DNA of 13,195 nt from Abditibacteriales bacterium (GTDB lineage: Bacteria > Armatimonadota > Abditibacteriia > Abditibacteriales > JANWYM01): assembly GCA_025055355.1 (NCBI GenBank), contig JANWYM010000057.1, positions 1 to 13,195 of the forward strand, given 5' to 3'. Made by a program: the position numbers and the translations under genes. The notes under the pieces were generated by a model. It saw nothing but the letters and a program-made list of their open reading frames with translations. It ran no database searches and was not told the origin of the DNA. This document shows, piece by piece, positions 6,129 through 12,230 of the stretch (its first letter is position 1; each line of letters opens with the position of its first letter).

Positions 6129-6962
6129 ATGAAACCCATCCGTGTCATCTTCTTTGACCTTGACGATACCCTCATTTTCGAGGAGCCAATGATTGCTGCC
6201 GCGTTTGCGCGCACCTGCGCGGCAGCAGCGGTGCGGCACGGCGTTGACCCCGCCGCGCTGGAGCAATCCGTTCGGCGCATTGCCCGCGAGCGGTGGTATG
6301 CGGCGCAGGGCGAGGAATTATGGGGGCACAAAATCGGCATCAGTTCGTGGGAAGTTCTCTATGGCGACTTTGCAGTCGGCGACGCACCCTTGCTGCGCTG
6401 GCTGCGCGAGAACGCGAGAACGTTCCGCCAGCAAGCGTGGGCATCCGCGTTGCGCGAACAGGGCGTTGAGGATGAGCCGCTTGCGCACGCACTCGCTGAG
6501 CGATTCCGCGATATCGTCTATGCCAACGTCACCTTGTTCCCCGAAACGATAGAGGTGCTGAACGCGCTGCGCAGCCGATACCGTCTGGGCATGATTACCA
6601 ACGGCGCACCCGACGTGCAACGGGGCAAAGTCATCGCCGCGAACCTGCAAGACTACTTCGAGGCCATCATCATCTCTGGCGAACTGGGCATTGGCAAACC
6701 GGAGCGCGGCATCTTCGACCACGCACTGCGCGTGATGTCCGCCGTCCCTGAGGACAGCCTCATGGTCGGCAACAGTTTTGAGCGCGATGTGGAAGGTGCC
6801 CTGGGCGCGGGGATGCGGGCGGTGTGGCTCAACCTGCTCCATGCGCCGCCGCCGCGCAACGATGCGCGTTGCGAGACCATCTACAACTTGCGGGAACTGC
6901 TCTCCCTCGTCTGCGGGTCATCCCACGACGAGAGCGGCGGCGCATGGGGACATCAACGATAG
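6129..6962 (+). CDS. HAD-superfamily hydrolase
   Basis: Predicted cytoplasmic phosphatase of the haloacid dehalogenase superfamily, 277 residues, with a helical cap between motifs I and II (type C1). Motif I FFDLDDTL gives nucleophile D10 and acid-base D12; motif II is ITNG with T157; motif III is K190 in GIGKPERGIF; motif IV is MVGNSFERDVEGA with N215 at the place where many relatives have Asp, and D220 as remaining acidic ligand. The pattern resembles YjjG-like nucleotidases or related small-molecule phosphatases; the substrate is not determined. The start at 6129 is chosen because homology begins at once (MKPIRVIFFDLDDT); a longer frame from 6015 would add 38 residues encoded by the repeat-rich gap. 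There is no clear Shine-Dalgarno at either start. It ends 35 bases from the convergent phosphatase stop. Confidence 0.9.
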   Translation: MKPIRVIFFDLDDTLIFEEPMIAAAFARTCAAAAVRHGVDPAALEQSVRRIARERWYAAQGEELWGHKIGISSWEVLYGDFAVGDAPLLRWLRENARTFRQQAWASALREQGVEDEPLAHALAERFRDIVYANVTLFPETIEVLNALRSRYRLGMITNGAPDVQRGKVIAANLQDYFEAIIISGELGIGKPERGIFDHALRVMSAVPEDSLMVGNSFERDVEGALGAGMRAVWLNLLHAPPPRNDARCETIYNLRELLSLVCGSSHDESGGAWGHQR

Positions 6963-6977
6963 GAGCAAGAGCAGGGC

Positions 6978-7001
6978 TGGCACGGGAGGCGCCGCCCCTA
7001 C
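6978..7001 (+). repeat. GGCA-type 24-base dispersed repeat, copy 2, supplies a stop codon
   Basis: Starts TGGCACGGGAGGCG and ends CCTAC. Its CTA (6998-7000) is the complement of the TAG stop of the minus-strand phosphatase, so the phosphatase ends inside the repeat. The element fills the 35-base gap between two convergent genes; no U-run terminator was seen for either gene. Confidence 0.5.
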
Positions 7002-8104
7002 CTCCATATACCTGCTATCGGTTTCCCCGCTTGCGGCACAGCGGCGCAGTAGTCTTCGCCCAGCAACGCGGCAACGGTGGCGGCAACTTGGCTTTGCGTG
7101 ACAGTTGCAACGTTGGTCCGTTCCCCCAAAGCGGGCGTGTCCGGACCCAGCACGGCAATCCAGATGTTCTCCGCGCCCTTGACGTTGGCACCGTGCCCTT
7201 TCCACTCTGTCGGGGCGCCGCCGCGCCCGTGGTCGGTGGTGAGGACGAGCGAGGTTGTGCCGCGATATTCAGGCATGGCTTGAAGCGTCTCCCACAGCGT
7301 TTTGATGAAGGCGTCGGTGCGGTGGGCGGATTCGAGGTAGCGGTCGTAGCGCCCGGCGTGCGCGTAGTCATCGGTTTCGTCGAAGGCGATGTAGAGCACG
7401 CGGGGCTTGTGCTTTTTCAGATACTCCAGCGCCGAGTAGAACGTGAGCGCGTCCCAGCGCACCCCCTCCCAGGGCGGAGTAATTTCAGACATGAGGCGGT
7501 TGAGCAACTCCTGTCGCTCGGTCAATTTGCCATCCTGCACCGGCTCGTGCGCGGCGTTGACGAACACGCCGCTGCGCTCGCGGTTGATGATGAAGGGGAA
7601 GACGTCCCACGAACAGAACGCTGCCACGCGATGGCGATAGGGCGATCGCTGATTCAGCCATTCCAGCACCGTCACGTTCGGATTGGGGCGTTTGGCGTTG
7701 CTGTCGATGCGGTCATCGGGGAAGCCGGCGAGGATTTCATTGTAGCCAGGATAGGAGAAGTTCTTTCCGTTCGTGACCTTCACCGCGCTGCCCTTGTTGA
7801 CGTTGCCAAACACCTGTCCCTGCTGGGCGATGACGCCCCAGAAGAACGGCAGCAACGCCGCGCGCCGCGCCTCGGGCGTGTCGCGCCAGAACGCTTTCTT
7901 CAACGCGCCTGCGTCTTCCACACCGCCGTTTTCTTTGTTCATCAACGCCTCATCCGCGCCGTAGAATACCTCCTGCCACCGCAAACCGTCGAATGTGATG
8001 AGGATGACGTTCTGTGTCCTGCGCGGCGCACCCGCTCCCTGTCCGATGACGACAACACCCAAAAGCAGAACGACGAGGGAAGACAACTGACTCCTGTATT
8101 GCAT
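6998..8104 (-). CDS. Secreted alkaline-phosphatase-superfamily hydrolase
   Basis: Predicted exported metal-dependent phosphatase or phosphodiesterase of the alkaline phosphatase / nucleotide pyrophosphatase superfamily, 368 residues. A short N-terminal signal (residues about 8-25, SSLVVLLLGVVVIGQGAGA) is followed by the first metal-ligand strand NVILITFDGLRW with D39. The nucleophile region is probably KNFSYPGYNEI (114-124), with S117 the candidate. Further metal ligands are D242/D245/H249 in FDETDDYAHAGRYD, D291-H292 in TTDHGRG, and H304 in KGHGAN. The spacing matches the two-metal site of this superfamily, so it should be active; phosphomonoester and phosphodiester substrates cannot be told apart. 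The ATG at 8102-8104 is preceded by GGGAGA at good distance. The gene lies downstream of the prepilin-like gene after 174 bases. The end sits in a dispersed repeat, so the last one or two residues may have been altered by it. Confidence 0.88.
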   Translation of the reverse strand: MQYRSQLSSLVVLLLGVVVIGQGAGAPRRTQNVILITFDGLRWQEVFYGADEALMNKENGGVEDAGALKKAFWRDTPEARRAALLPFFWGVIAQQGQVFGNVNKGSAVKVTNGKNFSYPGYNEILAGFPDDRIDSNAKRPNPNVTVLEWLNQRSPYRHRVAAFCSWDVFPFIINRERSGVFVNAAHEPVQDGKLTERQELLNRLMSEITPPWEGVRWDALTFYSALEYLKKHKPRVLYIAFDETDDYAHAGRYDRYLESAHRTDAFIKTLWETLQAMPEYRGTTSLVLTTDHGRGGAPTEWKGHGANVKGAENIWIAVLGPDTPALGERTNVATVTQSQVAATVAALLGEDYCAAVPQAGKPIAGIWR

Positions 8105-8199
8105 AGCACCATCTCCCTACAACACAACGACACTCGACGCGACGCTGGAAAAACCGTCGTATCGTCGTGACGAGGTGGCGGAACTTCAACCTAAAGCAC

Positions 8200-8249
8200 A
8201 GGGCTGCGACCCCGGCGCCGCACCCTCCGCACCACCGAAGCGCAGCCCT
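8200..8249. repeat. 9-bp inverted repeat downstream of prepilin-like gene
   Basis: AGGGCTGCG (8200-8208) and CGCAGCCCT (8241-8249) are exact complements around a 32-base GC-rich loop. It lies 30 bases past the prepilin stop on the minus strand. There is no U-run, so it is at most a weak or Rho-assisted terminator. Confidence 0.4.
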
Positions 8250-8278
8250 CGCACCGTTTGGGCGTGACTGATGCCAAA

Positions 8279-9187
8279 TCACGGGAAGAAGCAGTTCGAT
8301 CCCGGTCCGGCGTTGGGTGGGCAGACAGGGAAGTTAGCCTCAATCCAGCGTGGGATCGCGCCGCAAGCGATGGGCGATGGGATAATTGTGCCGTCCGGGG
8401 AAGCGCCCCCGTTCACGATGGTCGCGTCCGGGTCGGCGCAGAAGGCGTTCGCAGCCAGGTTGGTATCGCGGGGCATGATGAACCGGCTGTTGAACGCGCC
8501 CGCCATAAAGCCGGCGCGCACCCTCACCGCTTTGGCGTGCCCGTCCACGAAGCCATAGTGGAACACGCCACCCATGTGGCGCAACTGGCTGTTGCTGGTG
8601 CCGGGCCAGGTATCGGCGGCGAAGGCGATGCCAATTGTCATGCGCGGCGTATCGTAGGTATCGCCGAAGGCGAAGGTCGCCGCTGGCGCGACAATCGCGG
8701 AGAGCGATTTGCCCGTGATGTAGGTCTGACCGGCTGGCGTGCGCAGTTGCTGGTTCAGCAGTCCTCCACCCCGCCACATAATCGGCCCCCAGTTGTAGCC
8801 GTAACCCGCATACTGCGTAATCCCGAAGGCGCGCCCCATAGCGTTGTAGTTAGCAGCGCTGCCCTCGTTGCGCTCGGGGCAGTAAAGCACCTGAACGTTC
8901 TTGATGTAGGGGAAGAGTCCGAACCACCACTCCTGGGCGCAGGTTCCCCCGCCTCCGCACGTCCCCGCGCCGCCCCATAGAGAGGGGCAGGTCTCGTCAT
9001 AGTCCTGGGTATACATCAAAAACGCGCTGCAAATCTGCTTCGTGTTGGACAGGCACGCTGCGCTGCGCGCTTTGGCGCGGGCTTGGGCGAACACCGGCAT
9101 CAGAATCGCCGCCAAGATGGCGATGATGGCGATGACCACCAGCAGTTCAATCAACGTAAACCCCTTCTGACGTATTAAACCTCTCAT
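8279..9187 (-). CDS. Prepilin-type N-terminal domain protein with DGHAK motif
   Basis: Type IV pilin/type II pseudopilin-like exported protein of 302 residues. A short basic leader MRGLIRQKG is cut by prepilin peptidase after G9, leaving F10 as first mature residue and E14 as the conserved Glu5, followed by a hydrophobic helix to about residue 31. The soluble part has ten cysteines (C45, 53, 67, 77, 83, 103, 250, 275, 289, 299) and a Gly/Cys-rich loop at about 71-84. The C-terminal part has HMGGVFHYGFVDGHAKA: this resembles the H-X9-DG signature of the large DUF1559-like families but with ten residues between H204 and D215. Such proteins are present in many copies in Armatimonadota and Planctomycetes; their role (pilus, secretion, surface display) is largely untested. 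The start is fixed by AGGAGGT eight bases upstream. PilT is encoded about 3 kb away on the same strand. Confidence 0.92.
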   Translation of the reverse strand: MRGLIRQKGFTLIELLVVIAIIAILAAILMPVFAQARAKARSAACLSNTKQICSAFLMYTQDYDETCPSLWGGAGTCGGGGTCAQEWWFGLFPYIKNVQVLYCPERNEGSAANYNAMGRAFGITQYAGYGYNWGPIMWRGGGLLNQQLRTPAGQTYITGKSLSAIVAPAATFAFGDTYDTPRMTIGIAFAADTWPGTSNSQLRHMGGVFHYGFVDGHAKAVRVRAGFMAGAFNSRFIMPRDTNLAANAFCADPDATIVNGGASPDGTIIPSPIACGAIPRWIEANFPVCPPNAGPGSNCFFP

Positions 9188-9195
9188 GCTAAATT

Positions 9196-9202
9196 ACCTC
9201 CT
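9196..9202 (-). promoter_or_regulatory. Perfect Shine-Dalgarno for prepilin-like gene
   Basis: AGGAGGT on the minus strand, eight bases before the ATG at 9185-9187. It is the strongest ribosome site in the window and suggests high expression. Confidence 0.85.
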
Positions 9203-9271
9203 TTGAGAGTTACCACCCCTCCGAGAGAGCGACGCTTCGGTGGAGCCGACGGTGCGGTGGGAGCGCTGGGC

Positions 9272-9324
9272 TCGGCAGGAGCCTCGCCCTCCTGACGGTT
9301 TCGGCGGGAGCCTCACCCTCCCGA
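9272..9324 (+). repeat. Tandem GC-rich repeat, two 24-base copies
   Basis: Copy 1 (9272-9295) begins TCGGCAGGAGCCTCGCCCTC and copy 2 (9301-9324) begins TCGGCGGGAGCCTCACCCTC; they match at 21 of 24 positions with a 29-base period. Each can fold on itself (AGGAG/CTCCT; GGGAG/CTCCC). They look related in style to the GGCA-type elements at 6067 and 6978. Confidence 0.65.
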
Positions 9325-9367
9325 TTTGTGGTTTGCACACGGCTGAGGACAGGAACAACTCCTCCGC

Positions 9368-9418
9368 CAATCGTCCTCATTCTCGAGACTCATCAACGAC
9401 CGACGGCGAGGACGATTG
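9368..9418. repeat. Perfect 11-bp stem-loop
   Basis: CAATCGTCCTC (9368-9378) pairs exactly with GAGGACGATTG (9408-9418) around a 29-base loop that contains a CTCGAG. It lies in the leader region of the prepilin-like gene. Confidence 0.65.
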
Positions 9419-9426
9419 TCGAAGGG

Positions 9427-9482
9427 GAGAGACGGTGTCAGTCACTGCGTCATTTTTGTCGTTTTCTCCCTCACCATCTCTC
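9427..9482. repeat. 11-bp stem-loop with one mismatch
   Basis: GAGAGACGGTG (9427-9437) pairs with CACCATCTCTC (9472-9482), ten of eleven positions, around a loop with T-rich stretches. Confidence 0.5.
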
Positions 9483-9488
9483 TCCTCA

Positions 9489-9514
9489 ATGGCGCGGACG
9501 GGTTTCCGCGCCAT
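9489..9514. repeat. Perfect 10-bp hairpin with 6-base loop
   Basis: ATGGCGCGGA (9489-9498) and TCCGCGCCAT (9505-9514) are exact complements. Tight, very stable; no U-run on either side, so a structural rather than simple terminator role is more likely. Confidence 0.7.
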
Positions 9515-9590
9515 CAAACAACCCCTCAGAACGCCTCAGCGTTTCACGCAATGGGCTCACTCTCCATTCTATGCCCTGCACCTCAAGGTG

Positions 9591-9619
9591 ACTTTATGAG
9601 AGCCTCAAGAGAGGTTCAA
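9591..9619 (-). promoter_or_regulatory. Weak sigma70-like promoter candidate for prepilin-like gene
   Basis: On the minus strand TTGAAC (9614-9619) and TAAAGT (9591-9596) are 17 bases apart; each matches the consensus at four of six positions. Another promoter nearer the gene is possible. Confidence 0.2.
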
Positions 9620-9692
9620 ATTTATGTCGTTCTGGGGTTTCTGCGCCTCGGAAGGGGGGCCTGAATTTTGTATTCTTGAGTAGCCCGTCGCG

Positions 9693-9724
9693 CCGCAACG
9701 GGTAGTGCCGCGAGGGCGTTGCGG
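9693..9724. repeat. 8-bp inverted repeat after the ABC ATPase terminator
   Basis: CCGCAACG (9693-9700) and CGTTGCGG (9717-9724) are exact complements around a 16-base loop, just beyond the terminator of the ATPase gene on the minus strand. It may add to transcript end protection. Confidence 0.45.
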
Positions 9725-9734
9725 GCTGCTTGAC

Positions 9735-9776
9735 AAAAAGGCGAAACGCAAAAGTTTCGGTTCAAAATATCGCCTT
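9735..9776 (-). terminator. Intrinsic terminator of the ABC ATPase gene
   Basis: On the minus strand, directly after the TGA at 9762-9764, CGAAAC (9754-9759) pairs with GTTTCG (9742-9747) around a six-base loop, followed by CC and five Ts (9735-9739). An alternative longer pairing uses AAGGCGA in the last codons (9770-9776) with TCGCCTT (9739-9745). Position and T-run are right for a Rho-independent terminator. Confidence 0.6.
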
Positions 9777-10913
9777 CGTCGAATCCTTGTCAAACAGGTG
9801 CGCCTTCTGCATGTCGAAGACGGCTTGCCACGTTTCGTTTTCCTTAAGGCGGGTGTTGGCGTCGCAACTGGCGATGAGCGGGTGCTTGCCCGCCGTCAGG
9901 TAGACAAGCAGGCTGCTGCCCATCGGTTCGATCACGTCCACGGTGACGGTCACTTGGTTGCCGTCGCGGTTGCTGAACGGGGCGAGTTCGGGGTCGTAGA
10001 TGTCTTCAGGGCGGATGCCAAAGATGACGGACTTGCCCACGTAGGCCTCCAGATTTTTGGCGCGCCCTTCGGGGATCTTGACCTGAAAACTACCCGTGTC
10101 CACGAAGTAGTGTCCATCGAGTCTCTTCAGCGTCGCTTCAAGCATGTTCATCTCGGGGCTGCCGATGAAACCAGCGACGAACATGTTGACGGGGTGATTG
10201 TAGAGGTTGAGCGGCGTGTCGACCTGTTGAATGACGCCGCCTTCCATCACTGCGATGCGGTCTCCCATCGTCATGGCTTCGACCTGGTCGTGGGTGACGT
10301 AGATGGTGGTGATGCCGAGGCGGCGGTGAAGGCGAATCAACTCGGCGCGGGTTTGCACGCGCAGTTTGGCGTCGAGGTTGGACAGCGGCTCGTCCATCAA
10401 GAACACCTTCGGCTCCCGCACGATGGCGCGCCCCAAGGCGACGCGCTGGCGCTGCCCGCCGGACAACTCTTTGGGGCGACGGTAGAGGAGTTGCTGCAGG
10501 TCGAGCATCTCGGCGGCTTGGCGCACGCGACGGTCAATCTCCGCGTTCTTGGCTTTATAGGCGCGGCGCTGCAGCAGCCATGCCAGCGGCGTGGTGGGCG
10601 GCAGCCGCAGGCGTAAGCCGAACGCCATGTTTTCGTAGACGTTCATGTGCGGATAGAGGGCGTAGTTCTGAAACACCATAGCGATGTCGCGGTCTTTGGG
10701 CGACACGTCGTTGACCAAGCGGTCGCCAATCCAGATCTCGCCTTCGCTGACCTCCTCCAACCCTGCCACACAGCGCAGCGCCGTGGTCTTGCCGCAACCG
10801 GACGGACCGACCAGCACCATGAACTCACCGTCCTGAATTTCCAGATTGACGTTGCGCACCGCGACGACGCTGCCGAATCTTTTGGTGAGGTCTTTGAGCA
10901 CGACTTTCGCCAT
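9762..10913 (-). CDS. MalK/UgpC-type ABC transporter ATP-binding protein
   Basis: ATPase subunit of the CUT1-type carbohydrate importer family, 383 residues, acting at the inner face of the membrane with permeases that are not in this window. Walker A GPSGCGKT (36-43), Q-loop Q82 in VFQNYALYPHMNV, signature LSGGQRQRVALGRA (150-163), Walker B VFLMDEP (D174, E175), D-loop SNLDAKLR, and switch H208 in YVTHDQ are all intact. The C-terminal TOBE/OB regulatory domain spans about 245-383 (FIGSPEMNM, FGIRPEDI), as in MalK. Odd: about 19 residues (105-123, PPTTPLAWLLQ..) are inserted between the EAA-contact segment AFGLRLR and the helix AEIDRRV, absent from typical relatives. The ATG has GGAGG eight bases upstream. 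Orphan MalK-like ATPases that serve several sugar importers are known in other bacteria, and this may be one. Confidence 0.93.
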   Translation of the reverse strand: MAKVVLKDLTKRFGSVVAVRNVNLEIQDGEFMVLVGPSGCGKTTALRCVAGLEEVSEGEIWIGDRLVNDVSPKDRDIAMVFQNYALYPHMNVYENMAFGLRLRLPPTTPLAWLLQRRAYKAKNAEIDRRVRQAAEMLDLQQLLYRRPKELSGGQRQRVALGRAIVREPKVFLMDEPLSNLDAKLRVQTRAELIRLHRRLGITTIYVTHDQVEAMTMGDRIAVMEGGVIQQVDTPLNLYNHPVNMFVAGFIGSPEMNMLEATLKRLDGHYFVDTGSFQVKIPEGRAKNLEAYVGKSVIFGIRPEDIYDPELAPFSNRDGNQVTVTVDVIEPMGSSLLVYLTAGKHPLIASCDANTRLKENETWQAVFDMQKAHLFDKDSTKAIF

Positions 10914-10928
10914 GAACGGAGCCTCCGG

Positions 10929-10945
10929 ATGGATGCGTAATCCAT
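10929..10945. repeat. Small palindrome in the ATPase leader
   Basis: ATGGAT (10929-10934) and ATCCAT (10940-10945) flank a five-base loop, 16 bases upstream of the ATPase ATG. Too short to assign a role. Confidence 0.35.
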
Positions 10946-10952
10946 GAACCGC

Positions 10953-10978
10953 AAAACGTAAAACGTGAAACGTGAACG
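10953..10978 (-). repeat. Short tandem ACGTTT heptamer array
   Basis: On the minus strand it reads CGTTCACGTTTCACGTTTTA followed by CGTTTT: three to four degenerate 7-8 base units (plus strand AAAACGT, AAAACGTG, AAACGTG, AACG). It fills most of the 68-base gap between the two-CW membrane gene and the ABC ATPase gene. Similar ACGTTT arrays occur between genes in many bacterial genomes. Confidence 0.6.
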
Positions 10979-10981
10979 GCG

Positions 10982-12118
10982 TCAGAGTTTCAACTTATAG
11001 ATACAGAATTCCAGCGCCTTTGTCAACAGGATGAGTAGAAAGAAGCCGAAGAGAAACAGCACCAGTCCTTGCAACGCCATGTCGAAGGGGGTGGGCGCGC
11101 GGGCAGGCGGGGGCGGGGTTTTGGTGAAACTGATGGTCTGCCAGAACGTCGCGCCAAGGCGGGCGCAGGCGGCGTAAGCGTAGTCAAACGCGGGCTTGAG
11201 CAACACGACGAGGCCGATGGTGGCAGGTAAGAGCAGCGGGCTGAGGAGGCGGTGCTTCAACTGTTGATGGTAGAGGTAGATATAACACTTGCCGCAGGGC
11301 GGCTTGCTGCGCTTAGCCGTGTCCAGCCCCAAGTCGGTGGTGATGGTCTCACGGGCGAAGGCGCGCGCCGACGCGGTGTGGGCGCCGACTTCGCCGGTGA
11401 TGATGCGGGTAATCATCTCTTGGTCGCAGTAACACCCCTTGCCGAACTTCCAGCATTTTTTGCGCGCCAGATACGCCGGGCAGATTTTGCGAATGGTCTC
11501 GCGGCAGAAGGGGAGTTCCCAGCACGGGCTGAACACGCTGGGCTTGTGGCTGAGACGCTCGCGCACGGGGGCGTGGTCCGCCACGCCCACCTCCCCTCGG
11601 ACGCCCAGCGGCAATTTGGCTTCGCCGCGCAGCAGGGCGATGAAGTATTCGACGAGGGCGACAGTGTAACGGACAATCGCCATGACGCCCACGAGGAGCC
11701 CCGTGACCATGAAGCCGTTGTTAAGCAGGCGGTAAATGGGGCCGGCGGTCAACCCGGCAAACGGCAGCACGAAGTAGGGCAGCACAAAATAACACACCAC
11801 CGCCCCCACCACGTGAACCATCGCGGCGTCCTTGCTCTCCCAAGCGAGCAGGAGAATGGACAGGAAGAACACTATCGCACTATATTGAAAAGCAGAGAGG
11901 ACAATCCGCGCGGCGTTAAACGCCTGCGCCTGCGCCGCCGCCGTCGGCTCGATGCGCACCAACTGCCCGCTGAACAACCCGAACATCAGGTAGGCGAGCG
12001 ACAGTACCATCACCAGGCCGCTCCCCTTCGCCACGTTTGATAGCACCGCCCCCACACCTGCCCAGAAACGCCAGTTGGAGGAGCGGGAGGATCTGACAGT
12101 TGCGCGGTGTTCAGTCAC
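10982..12118 (-). CDS. Multi-pass membrane protein with two-CW-like cysteine domain
   Basis: Unrecognised 378-residue membrane protein. Hydrophobic segments lie at about residues 33-50, 72-92, 99-123, 133-162, 292-310 and 346-368. Between the fourth and fifth is a soluble domain (about 165-290) with eight cysteines: C199, C205, C213, C222, C229, C231, C275, C278. The arrangement CWELPFC-x7-CPAYLARKKCW-x5-GCYC, plus a later PPCGKC, resembles the 'two-CW' type of metal or cofactor-binding motif (CWE..C...CPAY...CW...C) found attached to signalling proteins in diverse bacteria; what it binds is not established. The C-terminus is a membrane helix ending in a basic KLKL tail. The start used is a GTG (12116-12118) with no clear Shine-Dalgarno; GTG codons a little downstream, still before the first membrane segment, are alternatives. 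It lies 112 bases after pilT and 68 bases before the ABC ATPase gene, all on one strand, suggesting but not proving co-transcription. Confidence 0.82.
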   Translation of the reverse strand: MTEHRATVRSSRSSNWRFWAGVGAVLSNVAKGSGLVMVLSLAYLMFGLFSGQLVRIEPTAAAQAQAFNAARIVLSAFQYSAIVFFLSILLLAWESKDAAMVHVVGAVVCYFVLPYFVLPFAGLTAGPIYRLLNNGFMVTGLLVGVMAIVRYTVALVEYFIALLRGEAKLPLGVRGEVGVADHAPVRERLSHKPSVFSPCWELPFCRETIRKICPAYLARKKCWKFGKGCYCDQEMITRIITGEVGAHTASARAFARETITTDLGLDTAKRSKPPCGKCYIYLYHQQLKHRLLSPLLLPATIGLVVLLKPAFDYAYAACARLGATFWQTISFTKTPPPPARAPTPFDMALQGLVLFLFGFFLLILLTKALEFCIYKLKL

Positions 12119-12143
12119 GGTAAAACGGGTCAGTGGGTCGCCG

Positions 12144-12223
12144 TCAACGGATTCTGATAAGCGGATGATTAGGTCTCGTCTGCCACGAGGTCATCTGCTT
12201 CATCCGTTAGCGCAATCCGCTGA
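12144..12223. repeat. 80-base imperfect palindrome built on CGGAT motifs
   Basis: Arm 1 (12144-12172, starts TCAACGGATTCTGATAAGCG) and arm 2 (12195-12223, complement starts TCAGCGGATTGCGCTAACGG) are near-complementary over about 29 bases with one offset base; an inner CTCGT-CTGCC-ACGAG hairpin sits at the centre. The element fills the pilT to two-CW gene gap. Its CGGATT/ACGGATG wording is typical of a dispersed intergenic repeat seen in many environmental genomes. Confidence 0.65.
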
Positions 12224-12230
12224 CAGCGAT

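Larger units (their letters stand above)
9188..9761. other. 574-base non-coding region with many hairpins, leader of prepilin-like gene
   Basis: No protein gene is supported. From the ATPase side it contains an intrinsic terminator, an 8-bp inverted repeat (9693-9724), a weak minus-strand promoter candidate (9591-9619), three consecutive stem-loops (9489-9514, 9427-9482, 9368-9418), a two-copy GC-rich tandem repeat (9272-9324) and the ribosome site of the prepilin-like gene. If transcription starts near 9585, the prepilin mRNA would carry a structured leader of about 400 bases. Confidence 0.6.

Noticed and set aside
6958..7020. Bidirectional terminator between the convergent HAD and phosphatase genes
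   Set aside because: CGATAG/CTATCG and AGCAGG/CCTGCT can pair, but the stems compete, are far apart, and no T-run follows on either strand.
6824..8170. Plus-strand frame of 448 codons
   Set aside because: It runs out of the HAD gene in another frame and then antisense over the phosphatase; the phosphatase has clear metal-binding motifs, signal peptide and ribosome site.
9272..9324. Possible CRISPR array
   Set aside because: Only two copies with a 5-base gap, self-complementary, no spacers of normal size and no cas genes.
9240..9599. Plus-strand frame of 119 codons upstream of the prepilin-like gene
   Set aside because: It overlaps tandem repeats and hairpins, has three overlapping frames of similar length, and no protein-like pattern or ribosome site.
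9705..10616. Plus-strand frame of 303 codons rich in Val, His and Asp
   Set aside because: Antisense to the MalK-type ATPase, typical mirror composition, no ribosome site or domain.
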